The notes: generated by a model not told the origin, from the letters alone. A stretch of 64,000 bases of DNA from Candidatus Obscuribacter sp. (GCA_021772135.1 JADYXQ010000001.1:1-64000); one strand, 5' to 3'; shown: positions 32,201 to 40,917, counted from the stretch's first letter. Numbers and translations are program-made.

Positions 32201-32251
32201 AGCACCATCGAAGATCAACACTTTTTCCTTTAATGCCTGAAGAAAATTCAC
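29231..32251 (-). CDS. metH: Cobalamin-dependent methionine synthase, ending mid activation domain
   Basis: Hcy domain (GGCCGTTPAHL), pterin domain (VGERTNTNGSKKFKDLL), B12 motif (DVHDIGKN); terminates ...AVYGYFPCRSQGNQVVVYQCGAAAGG-TAA. Confidence 0.95.
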   Translation of the reverse strand: MNFLQALKEKVLIFDGAMGTSVHTYDLTLDDYEGCENCPEILVSSRPDVIAEIHESFFKVGCDVVETCTFGGSTIVLAEFGLAERTYELNKKAAEVARCVASAYSKDKPRFVSGSIGPTTKIPSLGHIAFEQMRASYYEQVRGLVDGGVDVLQFETGQDLLQAKCAIIAMEDYFKVIGRRIPIITQVTLEAPPLGTMLVGTDISAALTTLMAYPVDVIGINCATGPREMIDPVQYLCQNALRAVSVLPNAGLPENVDGQTVYKLTPSELADSLLGFVRDQGVNIIGGCCGTTPAHLAEVVKRVGETAPKERRPLFIPAAASIYTSVAFDIDQPPLIVGERTNTNGSKKFKDLLQAGDLDGMVAMAREQEREGAHILDVCTAYVGRDEVADMGQFIKRLNTELQIPIMVDSTEYPVLEASLALIAGKPIVNSINLEDGEAKMLQKIALIKRFGAAAVALTIDEGGMAKSADKKLAIAKRIYDLALANGLAPYDLIFDALTFTLSTGNEDDRKLGLETLHGIKLIKQNLPGVRTILGVSNISFGMDARIRRILNSVFLHHAVEYGLDMAIINAQKILPLYKIDESEREMHNKLIFDQRTNDYDPLFALLDFYKDKKGSSAKVERKADASVEEILKQRIIDGDRVALSVDLDKALETHKPLEIINSILLDGMKVVGELFGSGKMQLPFVLQSAETMKAAVSYLEPFMDKVEGSTRGIMVLATVKGDVHDIGKNLVDIILTNNGYRVINLGIKQPIENIISAAEQHKADCIGMSGLLVKSTVIMKENLAILNQRGISVPVILGGAALTRRYVEEDCRKVYQGTLYYGQDAFDDLHIMEAIASGDQSLLPKPPAVECEDLDEEEDIDEIRFGKTAEDDDKKSDNPSANGSEKLAVAQLRSEVLRSGQGDLAIATPPFWGSKAQSDFDLREVFSYLNENALIRGQFRVRQGSTSDTEYQAMLAEKITPMLENMKARCIAESLLQPKAVYGYFPCRSQGNQVVVYQCGAAAGG

Positions 32252-32286
32252 GGGTAATCCTTATTGAATCGCTCACGATTTTGCCG

Positions 32287-33237
32287 CTATCGAGCGGGCA
32301 TGAAGCCCATTGAACTGACAGCTTTCTGCCCGTCAGGGCCCAGGCAATAATCGACAAACTTTTTCACCCGAGCTTCGTTGGCGGCGCTGTAGTACAAATA
32401 AAGCGGCCGGGAAAGCGGATAGTCGCTGCCGGAAAGCGCTCCACCTTGCGCTGAAGCCGGTGAAGCATTAGTCAATTTCAACTGTAATACTCGAACTTTA
32501 TCAGTGGCCATCTCAGCTTGAGCCATACCGACAAAACCAATGGCCAGGCGGTTTCCCATAATGGCACCCATCATTGCTTCTGAAGAGGGCATCACTTTTA
32601 CAACCGTGCCAAAAGGCTTTCCTTTAAGTACGTGTTCCTGAAAATAGTCGGAGGTACCGCTGGATGTTTCGCGGCCAAAGACGCGAATAGGCTCTTTGGC
32701 AAATGACTTATCCAGCTGATCCCATGAGACGAGCTCGCCCAGGTATATTTTTTCCAGATCGCCCAGATCTATTGTTTTTAACTTGTTCTGCGGATTGACG
32801 ACAACGGCAACGGCATCACGTGCCACCATCAAGCGCTTGAGACGAACAGGGGTATCGTGAGCGAGTTTTTGTTCGGCCGCATTCATTTCACGAGAGGCAG
32901 TGGCCAGATCGATTTTTCCGCGTAGCAAATCAGCGACACCAGATCCGGTATCGCCGGGTTGAACACTAATTTGGATACCGGTATTTTTAGCCATGTAATT
33001 GCGAGCCCATTGCTCCATCAGATTTTCCATGGTGTCTGAGCCCTGCACCATAATCGCCGTGCCTGATTTTGCCCCCGGTTCGCCTCTCACTCCACCCGAT
33101 CCGTCGGAGCCGCCCTGGCAAGCTGCCAGGCCCAAGCATGCAGCGCTCAAAAACAAGCTACCAATCACGTTCGCAATTGGTTTTCTAATCGGCTTAATAA
33201 GCGTTTTATTGGTCAATTTCGCCATCACCTGGTACAT
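32287..33237 (-). CDS. pstS: Phosphate ABC transporter substrate-binding lipoprotein
   Basis: SAACLGLAAC lipobox; VQGSDTMENLMEQWARNYMAKNTGIQISVQPGDTGSG; PstS-like. An alternative ATG at 33225 is possible. Confidence 0.88.
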   Translation of the reverse strand: MYQVMAKLTNKTLIKPIRKPIANVIGSLFLSAACLGLAACQGGSDGSGGVRGEPGAKSGTAIMVQGSDTMENLMEQWARNYMAKNTGIQISVQPGDTGSGVADLLRGKIDLATASREMNAAEQKLAHDTPVRLKRLMVARDAVAVVVNPQNKLKTIDLGDLEKIYLGELVSWDQLDKSFAKEPIRVFGRETSSGTSDYFQEHVLKGKPFGTVVKVMPSSEAMMGAIMGNRLAIGFVGMAQAEMATDKVRVLQLKLTNASPASAQGGALSGSDYPLSRPLYLYYSAANEARVKKFVDYCLGPDGQKAVSSMGFMPAR

Positions 33238-33268
33238 CCATCCATTGATCCATCGATTGATCCATCCT
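33238..33268. repeat. 12-bp direct repeat at the 5' end of pstS
   Basis: atccatcc attgatccatcg attgatccatcc; ~2.7 units. Confidence 0.8.
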
Positions 33269-33365
33269 AACCGGCGCTACAATCGATAGAACCTTATTTT
33301 CTGCCTTTGTCACTTTTAAAACATCAATATTGGCGCAATATTTACCTTTATATGTGATTGGTTTT

Positions 33366-34994
33366 TCATGCAAGATTTTCCAAATCGCGCAAAAGGTGAC
33401 CGGCTGAGGCATAACGGTCGGCCAGATCAAGGGCGGTAGCTCTGGCGATGATTTCAGCGAATGCCGGAGATACAACCCTAGCGGGGCTCAAGGCGGAAAG
33501 TCGTGAGACCGCCAAGGGCTCGGGCTCCTGGCCGGTCAACAGATAAAAAAGAGTGGCTCCCAGGGCGTAGATATCGCTCTGGGGGCAGGGCCGTCCGCGA
33601 AACTGTTCCGGCGGAATATAGGCATGCTTGCCTACAACCGTCGCTCCACTGGCATTTTCCAGCTGCCTGGCGACATTAAAATCGACTACTTTCACAGCTC
33701 CTGAGCTGTCGAGCATGATGTTGTCTGGCGTCAAGTCACGGTGGACGATGGCCGGATAAAAATCGTGCAAATAGACAAGCACGCGACACAATTGCTGAGC
33801 CAGGCCCCGAACCGAGGTCTCATCCTGAGCGCCCTCACTTTGCACCAGCTCCTTAAGCGAACGACCTTCGACAAATTCCAGCACCAGATAGCCGCGGTAG
33901 TCTTCTACAAAACAATCAAATAATTTGACCACGCCAGGATGAGCCAGACGCCCTAAAATCTCTGCTTCTTGATGAAGCTTGGCCGTCAGCCTGGCCAGGA
34001 CCGAACTGCCTTGATAAACCGGCATAATATATTCTTTGAGGACGACTAGGTCACCGTCTGTAGTGTCGCTCAAAGTATTGCTTACACTATCACCTTGCGT
34101 CTGGCTCTTTGCCAGATAAGCGTTGCCCTGCCCGCCTCCGCCCAGCACCCCGAGTACGACATAGCAGCCGTTTTTTAAAGCGTTTCCGCTCTCCAGCAAA
34201 CCGACTTTCTGGCGAATATTGGCCGTTGAAAACTGGTGCAGCCAGAGTTCGGTAAACTGCGGTGCCTGGTGCAAGTCTTTCTTTTCATTTACTAAAGCAG
34301 ACGTTCTTACTGTCGAAGAAAAGCTCAGCAAAGAATTGCGCGCTTGCGGAGCCCAGGTATTGACGGCATTGAGAAAAGAAGCCTCGGAATTGTCAACCAG
34401 CAGATCGTCATAGCGCAGGCTGTAAGTGCTTCCCAGTGCTGTTTTAATCACTATATAAAAATCTTTCTCGGGAGTAAAGCGCCGCAGTCTTTTCAGTTCT
34501 ATTGTATCTATCGTGTTCCAGGGAATAGCCACCTCCGCAAACAGTTCGTCTGTCAATTGCATACGCAGCACCATTTGTGATGGCAAAATTTTCAAACGCT
34601 TTGGCTTTTCCAAAAGCCATAAGCCTAAAGTGAGCATCACAAGCAGACCGGTGAATGTCAAAATAGCCGGCAGGCATGCTCCCAGCAAAACCGGTCCGAG
34701 CCAGACTTGCGCCAGACGCTCTGGTGATGAACAGGTGTGATAAGTGCAGTAAAAAACCAGCAAAGTCAAAAAAATCAGATTAGTTCTAAGAAAAGTACCG
34801 ACAAATACCGACGGTTGTCCAAGCAGGCGATAAATACGAATGGCACCGGCTCTAAGGCACATTTCGGCGTCAGCCTCACCGGCGAAAGCCGAAACATTGG
34901 CTGATTGCGAAGCTGATAAAAGTGAGCCCAGTTCAGCGAAAACTCTTTTATGCTTTGAAAGAAATTGAGGCTTTAAAGATTCGCCGTCTTTCAT
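33366..34994 (-). CDS. Membrane Ser/Thr protein kinase, C-terminal kinase domain
   Basis: LGGGGQGNAYLAK, VVLKEY, HRDLTPDNIML, VVDFNVARQL, IPPEQFRGRPCPQSDIYALGATLF. ATG at 34994 overlaps the upstream stop (ATGA). Confidence 0.88.
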   Translation of the reverse strand: MKDGESLKPQFLSKHKRVFAELGSLLSASQSANVSAFAGEADAEMCLRAGAIRIYRLLGQPSVFVGTFLRTNLIFLTLLVFYCTYHTCSSPERLAQVWLGPVLLGACLPAILTFTGLLVMLTLGLWLLEKPKRLKILPSQMVLRMQLTDELFAEVAIPWNTIDTIELKRLRRFTPEKDFYIVIKTALGSTYSLRYDDLLVDNSEASFLNAVNTWAPQARNSLLSFSSTVRTSALVNEKKDLHQAPQFTELWLHQFSTANIRQKVGLLESGNALKNGCYVVLGVLGGGGQGNAYLAKSQTQGDSVSNTLSDTTDGDLVVLKEYIMPVYQGSSVLARLTAKLHQEAEILGRLAHPGVVKLFDCFVEDYRGYLVLEFVEGRSLKELVQSEGAQDETSVRGLAQQLCRVLVYLHDFYPAIVHRDLTPDNIMLDSSGAVKVVDFNVARQLENASGATVVGKHAYIPPEQFRGRPCPQSDIYALGATLFYLLTGQEPEPLAVSRLSALSPARVVSPAFAEIIARATALDLADRYASAGHLLRDLENLA

Positions 34995-36472
34995 GAGCCT
35001 CCACATTCTTTTGCTCGCTCGAGCAATTGATCGAGGCTGCCGATACGGTCGGCTTGCTCCTGGGCGGTGCAAAGGGCAATGAGCTGATCTAAGGACGCTG
35101 GAATTTCGGTCAGGGTACCCGGATGCAGCGTGGTCAACGGCTCAGGGTCAGAGCCGGTCAGGGCAAAAAAGATGGTGGCGGCAAGTGAATAAATATCGGA
35201 AGAAAAATTGGCCTTGCCACGAAATTGTTCTGGTGCGATATACGATTGTTTGCCCACTAAGGTACCGGTGGCGGTGCCTACTAGAGAATTGGCGGCGCCG
35301 AAATCTATCAGTGTCAGGCGCCCATCGCGGGCCAGCACCAGATTATCAGGAGTAACGTCTCGGTGAATCACAGGCGGCTCTTGCCCGTGCAGATACTGAA
35401 GAATATTGACAGTCTCCATTAGCCAGCGCAGTGCTACAGCCGCCTCTTGTTTGCCGTTTTCTTTGACAAACCGGCGCAAGTCTACCCCTTCGACATGCTC
35501 AAGCAAAATATAGTTGCGGCCAGATACGACAAAAAAATCGATTACTTTAGCAATGCGCGGATGGTTAAGTGAACTGAGCAAACGCGATTCACGCTCAAAC
35601 ATTTCCAGCGCTTTCTGCTTCAGGCCATCATCAGAATTGACGGGCAGCACCGCTTCTTTCAAAACGAAAAGTGGCTGCGTTCCGTCCGACTGATTGTCAC
35701 TTTCGCGACTGACGAGATAAACAGCCGTCAGTCCGCCGAACGACAATTGGCCTTGAATTTTCAATGATAATCCACCCTCGCGGGTGAGAATTTGGCCCGG
35801 TTCCAGTGGCACAAATATTGTCGAACCAAAGCGGTTGTCCAGCTCTTCTTCCCAGAGCTGGGTGAATGATGCGGGTAGACTTTGCGAGGGCGCATAACTG
35901 CCAAAATTAAGATTGACGTCGGCCAGTGCCGGATTAAAAACTGTTTGCGGAGCAAAAGTTTGAGTCGCTAATATAAATTCTTTAAGATCGGCACGGCTCA
36001 GGCCTTTGAATACAAGTGTGACCCGTGCGTCATCGTTAAAGACGAGAACAATTTTGTCGGGAAACTTTTGCTCAAGGCGCCTTTGATCAACTTCGAAATT
36101 GACCGATTGCAACGATTGCCATGGTCTATCAAGGCAGAATTTTGCGTCAAAGAGAAATTGCCAGGGCAAGCGAATTGATTTACTGCTGATGGCTAATTTG
36201 CTGTCGGCGCAGACTTTAACAGCCAGGCAGCCAATCGTGATTAAAGCGCCATAGAAAAATATAGGCAGGATATAAATTAGACTTTGCGCCTGCATAAAAT
36301 TGCGAAAAAATTCAGCCCCCATGTTGAACAGGGCAAAGAGAGACCAGCATAACCAGATGGGAGAAAGGGCAATAAGCAGTGCCAGTGCCGTAAAGCTGAC
36401 GCGATAGCGCAGCAATTGCTCACATTCACTGTGAGGCCAATTATTACCTTCAGTCAGTGTAGAACCAGACAT
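34991..36472 (-). CDS. Membrane Ser/Thr protein kinase (paralogue of neighbour)
   Basis: FVLKEAVLP, HRDVTPDNLVLARDGRLTLIDFGAANSL, IAPEQFRGKANFSSDIYSLAATIFF. Confidence 0.9.
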   Translation of the reverse strand: MSGSTLTEGNNWPHSECEQLLRYRVSFTALALLIALSPIWLCWSLFALFNMGAEFFRNFMQAQSLIYILPIFFYGALITIGCLAVKVCADSKLAISSKSIRLPWQFLFDAKFCLDRPWQSLQSVNFEVDQRRLEQKFPDKIVLVFNDDARVTLVFKGLSRADLKEFILATQTFAPQTVFNPALADVNLNFGSYAPSQSLPASFTQLWEEELDNRFGSTIFVPLEPGQILTREGGLSLKIQGQLSFGGLTAVYLVSRESDNQSDGTQPLFVLKEAVLPVNSDDGLKQKALEMFERESRLLSSLNHPRIAKVIDFFVVSGRNYILLEHVEGVDLRRFVKENGKQEAAVALRWLMETVNILQYLHGQEPPVIHRDVTPDNLVLARDGRLTLIDFGAANSLVGTATGTLVGKQSYIAPEQFRGKANFSSDIYSLAATIFFALTGSDPEPLTTLHPGTLTEIPASLDQLIALCTAQEQADRIGSLDQLLERAKECGGS

Positions 36473-36516
36473 ATCATGCTCAACGAACTGCTTTAACTAT
36501 CTGCCCATTCAAACAA

Positions 36517-36549
36517 AAAACTCCTCCGCCACCGGGGCGAAGGAGTTTT
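36517..36549 (-). terminator. Intrinsic terminator between small acidic ORF and kinase genes
   Basis: aaaactcctccgcc / ggcgaaggagtttt stem, 5-nt loop; T-run on the minus strand. Confidence 0.75.
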
Positions 36550-36568
36550 AATGACACTGAAGACCGAT

Positions 36569-36778
36569 TTATTCTTCGTCGAACTCTTCCATGTCGCCAT
36601 ACTCGCTGAATTCTTCTGCAGATTCACTGGTGGCCAGGAGAATTTCGGTAGTTAGTGTGGCAGCGCAGTCTGGTGAAACACCGACCGAAGTCAAGGTCTT
36701 CACCCAATGCACTACTTCGTCCAACAAAGCTGTGTCCATCACTGTCTCTTTCTCTGTAGCTGTTGCTGTTTGCGACAT
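36569..36778 (-). CDS. Small acidic hypothetical protein (69 aa)
   Basis: MSQTATATEKETVMDTALLDEVVHWVKTL...SEYGDMEEFDEE; AGAGGAAT Shine-Dalgarno upstream; followed by a terminator. Confidence 0.65.
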   Translation of the reverse strand: MSQTATATEKETVMDTALLDEVVHWVKTLTSVGVSPDCAATLTTEILLATSESAEEFSEYGDMEEFDEE

Positions 36779-36924
36779 TACTATTCCTCTAATTCCTTAA
36801 TAGGTCGGTTAAATGGTACTGAAATCAACTCAGTAATGGCACATGCTACTCCACTAAAGCGGGCTTGTGTACTGGCTTTTAATTTAATTCTGGCAAAATG
36901 CATGAACTTTTAAGCAATGCCGCA

Positions 36925-37923
36925 TTATTCGTCCAGTTGCCATTCCAGGGCAATGCGGTCGGCGCACTCCATGCCCTCAAGAGCTGCCTGCACTTCGTGA
37001 CCCTCATAGCCGGCATCTTCGCCCGGTTGTCTGTAGGCCTTTACCATAGCCTGGGTGCCAAGCTCAGCAGCACCGGCATCCATTGTCAGCACTTTTTCAA
37101 ACAAGTCGTAAGCCAGGCGCGTGCCGGGAAGTTGCCCATGGGGCGGCACATTCTCAAAAACCAGGCGCAAATCTTTGAGCATATGTTTCATGGCAAAGGC
37201 CGGTTGCAGGTCATCGGCCACAATGCGTGGTCCGAGATTACTGAGAGCCCAGGAGCCGCCGGCCCCCTTTTCCAGCACTTCCACCACTAACTTTTTGTCC
37301 AGTCCTAAATCTTCTACCATGCGCATCGCTTCACAAACACCGACAAGATTAAGGGCGCAAAGGGCTTGATTAGCTAATTTGAGGGCCTGACCGGAGCCGA
37401 TTGGCCCACAGTAGCGCACAGTTTTTCCCATTGTCAGCAAATAAGGCTCGATTTCACGGAAAGCCGACTCAGGCCCGCCCACCATAATGGTTAAAGTTGC
37501 TTCTCTGGCACCAACATCGCCACCGGTGACAGGCGCGTCCAAGAAAACCATTTTTGCCGCTGCCAGCCTGGCTTCAAGAGCACGAGCCGCCGCCGGGCCG
37601 ATGGTGCTGAAATCAACCACAATGGCACCCGGGGCAGCTAGCTGGCAAACACCGGACGTCCCCGTCAGGACAGCTTCTACATCAGCAACATCACCGAGAC
37701 AACTAAACACCAGTTGCGCCCCATCAATGGCATCGGCGAGCTTTGGACAAACTTCCGCCCCTGCAGCTCTCGCAATTTCTATGCCCGGACGTTCGGGGGA
37801 GCGGTTCCAGACTTTGACATTAACGTTCTTCCGGGAGAGATTAGCGGCCATGGCCGATCCCATGATGCCCATACCAAGGAAACTAACGTTTCTGGTCAGA
37901 TCAGGCTTATTTTCTAACGGCAA
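36925..37923 (-). CDS. NAD(P)-dependent beta-hydroxyacid dehydrogenase (3-hydroxyisobutyrate dehydrogenase family)
   Basis: VSFLGMGIMGSAMAANLSRKNVNVKVWNR; DAPVTGGDVGAREATLTIMVGG; GSGQALKLANQ. Confidence 0.92.
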   Translation of the reverse strand: MPLENKPDLTRNVSFLGMGIMGSAMAANLSRKNVNVKVWNRSPERPGIEIARAAGAEVCPKLADAIDGAQLVFSCLGDVADVEAVLTGTSGVCQLAAPGAIVVDFSTIGPAAARALEARLAAAKMVFLDAPVTGGDVGAREATLTIMVGGPESAFREIEPYLLTMGKTVRYCGPIGSGQALKLANQALCALNLVGVCEAMRMVEDLGLDKKLVVEVLEKGAGGSWALSNLGPRIVADDLQPAFAMKHMLKDLRLVFENVPPHGQLPGTRLAYDLFEKVLTMDAGAAELGTQAMVKAYRQPGEDAGYEGHEVQAALEGMECADRIALEWQLDE

Positions 37924-37998
37924 AGTAAATCCCTCCAGCAGAATGTCGATTGTACTCGGGTATAAGCCTTTGTGTAGGGTTAAAGGCGCGCTTTATTT

Positions 37999-38544
37999 AT
38001 GACCGAAAACAAAGCTTTCGAGAAATTAAAAGGGACGCACTCATGCCATGACTCAGGGCTGAAATGCGTGGATTGCAACGCTCAGGTCTGTCCAAAATGC
38101 ATGGTGCAATGCGCGGTGGGCAATCGTTGCAAGAAATGCACCACGCGCTTTACTTCACATGTTTTGCTGGTAACGCCCAAAGTGCTAGTCAAGTTGCTTG
38201 CGGTGAACATGGCTCTTGGATTCGGCTGGGGATACATTCAACCATCTCTCGGCATAATGGGCTTCTACGGATATTTTATTCAGTTTTTCGCCGCCTTGTT
38301 TTTAGGCAAAACAATCCTCCACCGCGCCGCATCATACAAACTCGGCCCGCGAGTCACCGGTGTGGCCTTGCTCGGTCTACTGCTCGGACTGGCTTTAGGA
38401 CCAGTGCAGCAAGATTTCCTCAATGCTCTGGCAATGTATCGACTGCCGGTTGAAGACGGTGGTGATCAATCGGAGTTGGGGCGGGTAATTGTGTCAACGG
38501 CAATATTTTTAGTAGGGTCACTAATGCCATTTTTGCGCAAATAA
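37999..38544 (+). CDS. Membrane protein with N-terminal Cys-rich (zinc-binding-like) region
   Basis: CVDCNAQVCPKCMVQCAVGNRCKKC followed by several TM helices. Confidence 0.7.
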   Translation: MTENKAFEKLKGTHSCHDSGLKCVDCNAQVCPKCMVQCAVGNRCKKCTTRFTSHVLLVTPKVLVKLLAVNMALGFGWGYIQPSLGIMGFYGYFIQFFAALFLGKTILHRAASYKLGPRVTGVALLGLLLGLALGPVQQDFLNALAMYRLPVEDGGDQSELGRVIVSTAIFLVGSLMPFLRK

Positions 38545-38617
38545 CAGTGTGTGCAGAAAATATAAGTGAATGGCAACTCTAAATCAGGTAATCTTAAATC
38601 CTCTGCAATGAAGCGCG

Positions 38618-40810
38618 ATGGATACCGAACGCAAAGTTTGTCCTACCTGCAAAAAAGAATTTTTTACGGACATCGACAAATGTCCGGACGACGGCAGCAG
38701 CCTGGCGCCGCCGGTTAGAGACCCCCTTGTAGGCACGGTCTTCGCCGAAAAGTACGAAATTCTTTCGGTGATTGGTTCCGGCGGCATGAGCGTCATTTAT
38801 AAAGCGCGCCACAAGTATATGGAACGACTATGCGCCGTAAAACTTTTGCATCCGTTTCTATTGTCTGATGATTCTTTGTTTCAGCGTTTTCAATACGAAG
38901 CGAAGGCAGCAAGTACTTTGTCACACGTCAACGTGGTGGCTATGCACGACTTCGGTATTACCGGCGATGGCAGAGCATATCTGGTTATGGACTTTCTCGA
39001 CGGCGAAGACTTATCAACGGTACTAGATCGCGATGTCTATTTGACCGAAGCCCAGGCCAGACCGATTTTTCGCCAAATATTGGCCGGGCTGGCTCACGCC
39101 CACTTTAAAGGCGTAATTCACCGCGATCTAAAACCGAGCAATATCTTTCTCATTCCTCAGGCAGGCACGCTGCTTGTAAAACTTGTGGACTTTGGCATCG
39201 CCAAAATCAATACCCCCGAAAATGTCAATCAAGCACTGACAAGAACGGGCGAAGTGTTCGGCTCACCGCTCTACATGAGCCCAGAGCAATGCGCCGGTAA
39301 AAGTCTCGATGCTCGCTCAGACATTTACTCGCTCGGTTGTTTGATGTACGAAACTCTCAGTGGTCTCAGGCCACTTGTTGGTGAATCGGCCTTAGAAACA
39401 ATGCACATGCATCTAAAAGAAATGCCGCTCACTCTCTCCCAGGCAGCTCCCAAGGCTGACATTTCACCAGTGCTGGAAGAAGCGGTGATGAGATGTTTGT
39501 GCAAACGAGCTCTTGACCGTTTTCAAAGCGTAGCCGATCTTTATCAGGAAATTTTCGACCAGGCTTTACCGAATATCAGCAACGATTTTATAACCGCCGG
39601 CATACCTGTTCATTCAGGCAAAGGAGTATCAATAAACACCGGCCGCACAAAAAGTTCAGGGGAGACCGGTGGCACTCTATCAGATAACGAGTCACCAATT
39701 GCCGTCGATAAAAAAACGACTACTAAAACAGCGACTAGCGTGTCACCGGAGGCTGCAAGCACCAGCACCAACTCCAAAGCTTCGATACCGCTGGTGGCGG
39801 CACTGCTTCTCAGCGGATTAGCGGTAAGCGCCGGTCTCTACTGGATAATTGCCATCTGGCCCGGACCGGAAAGCGATCGAGGCACTTTATTAAATCGCAT
39901 AATTTTCGCCGGCTGGATTTCACGAGCAGAGCAGCTCGTTAATCAATCTCATTACAGCGAAGCAGAAGATGCCTACAATCAAGCTGAAAAAATCGCTGAT
40001 GGATTCGGGGATGGATCCGGGCGATCAATGAATGTAATGAGAGCCAAACTAAAACTGTTCGAGCTTTCCGATCAACCTAAACGCAGCGAGGCTGTTTTGA
40101 AAGAAATGGCTCTGGTTAATCGCAACCGCGCGCTAACCGATTGCGACGTCGTGCTAAGAGAAATTGAAAGAATTAGAAAGCAGTACGAGAAAGTGAAGTT
40201 AACCAGCCAGGATCGTGGCATTAATAGCGAACGCGAACTGGCCTTGCAAATGGGCACCAAAATCGCTGCAATCATTGCTGTTTCGCAGAGATTACGCGCA
40301 GTGAATGCTTATGATGATCAAGAAAATTTGCTTCAGAAAGCTACCGATTTATACAATCAATTGGTGAGCAACGACGATCCGCAATTAGCCGATTTGAAAA
40401 CCGCCCTGGCGTACAGTCACTGGGATCAAGATGAAATTGTTTATGTCCGTCCGCTTCTGGCGCAGGCCCTAGCCATTACAATAAATGCCAACAAAAGAGA
40501 TGCCCGACAGGCAAGTGCACTCGATGTCGCTGAGAGCTGGCTCAGACTGGGGCAATGCGATCGCGATCGCAGCGCTTACGCCGATGCTGATAAAGAATTG
40601 GGCACGGCTCTATCAATTTTGCGCGCTTATTCAAAGCTTGACAAAAACGACCCTGAATCAGCAAGGGGTTACAAACTTTTGATTGAATGTCTCAACGCTA
40701 CCGCCGACTACAAAGTTCAAGTGCATAAAGACGCAGAAGCACTTGTTTTGCGAAATCAGGTCGCTGCGATGAAGAAAGTAAAATTAGACTATCAACCTTT
40801 GCCGCAATAA
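38618..40810 (+). CDS. Ser/Thr protein kinase with N-terminal zinc ribbon and C-terminal TPR-like region
   Basis: CPTCKKEFFTDIDKCPDDG; IGSGGMSVIYKARHKYMERLCAVKLL; HRDLKPSNIFL; DFGIAKI; TM segment at AALLLSGLAVSAGLYWIIAI. Confidence 0.93.
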   Translation: MDTERKVCPTCKKEFFTDIDKCPDDGSSLAPPVRDPLVGTVFAEKYEILSVIGSGGMSVIYKARHKYMERLCAVKLLHPFLLSDDSLFQRFQYEAKAASTLSHVNVVAMHDFGITGDGRAYLVMDFLDGEDLSTVLDRDVYLTEAQARPIFRQILAGLAHAHFKGVIHRDLKPSNIFLIPQAGTLLVKLVDFGIAKINTPENVNQALTRTGEVFGSPLYMSPEQCAGKSLDARSDIYSLGCLMYETLSGLRPLVGESALETMHMHLKEMPLTLSQAAPKADISPVLEEAVMRCLCKRALDRFQSVADLYQEIFDQALPNISNDFITAGIPVHSGKGVSINTGRTKSSGETGGTLSDNESPIAVDKKTTTKTATSVSPEAASTSTNSKASIPLVAALLLSGLAVSAGLYWIIAIWPGPESDRGTLLNRIIFAGWISRAEQLVNQSHYSEAEDAYNQAEKIADGFGDGSGRSMNVMRAKLKLFELSDQPKRSEAVLKEMALVNRNRALTDCDVVLREIERIRKQYEKVKLTSQDRGINSERELALQMGTKIAAIIAVSQRLRAVNAYDDQENLLQKATDLYNQLVSNDDPQLADLKTALAYSHWDQDEIVYVRPLLAQALAITINANKRDARQASALDVAESWLRLGQCDRDRSAYADADKELGTALSILRAYSKLDKNDPESARGYKLLIECLNATADYKVQVHKDAEALVLRNQVAAMKKVKLDYQPLPQ

Positions 40811-40871
40811 ATTTTGAATTTTTTTACTGCCGGAAAATTGGCGGTTGTTGGCAGCCTTTAAAATTTGTTGT

Positions 40872-40917
40872 TGTAAGTGAGCAGAGAAATTTGCGCAAAT
40901 TTCTCTGCTCACTTACA
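40872..40917. repeat. Perfect 46-bp palindrome, dispersed repeat copy A
   Basis: TGTAAGTGAGCAGAGAAATTTGC|GCAAATTTCTCTGCTCACTTACA, no mismatch and no spacer. Confidence 0.95.

Noticed and set aside
33206-33475. 89-aa ORF ending MDQSMDQWMDVPGDGEIDQ
   Set aside because: Product of reading the GATCCATC repeats and the kinase/pstS gap; no homology or start signal.
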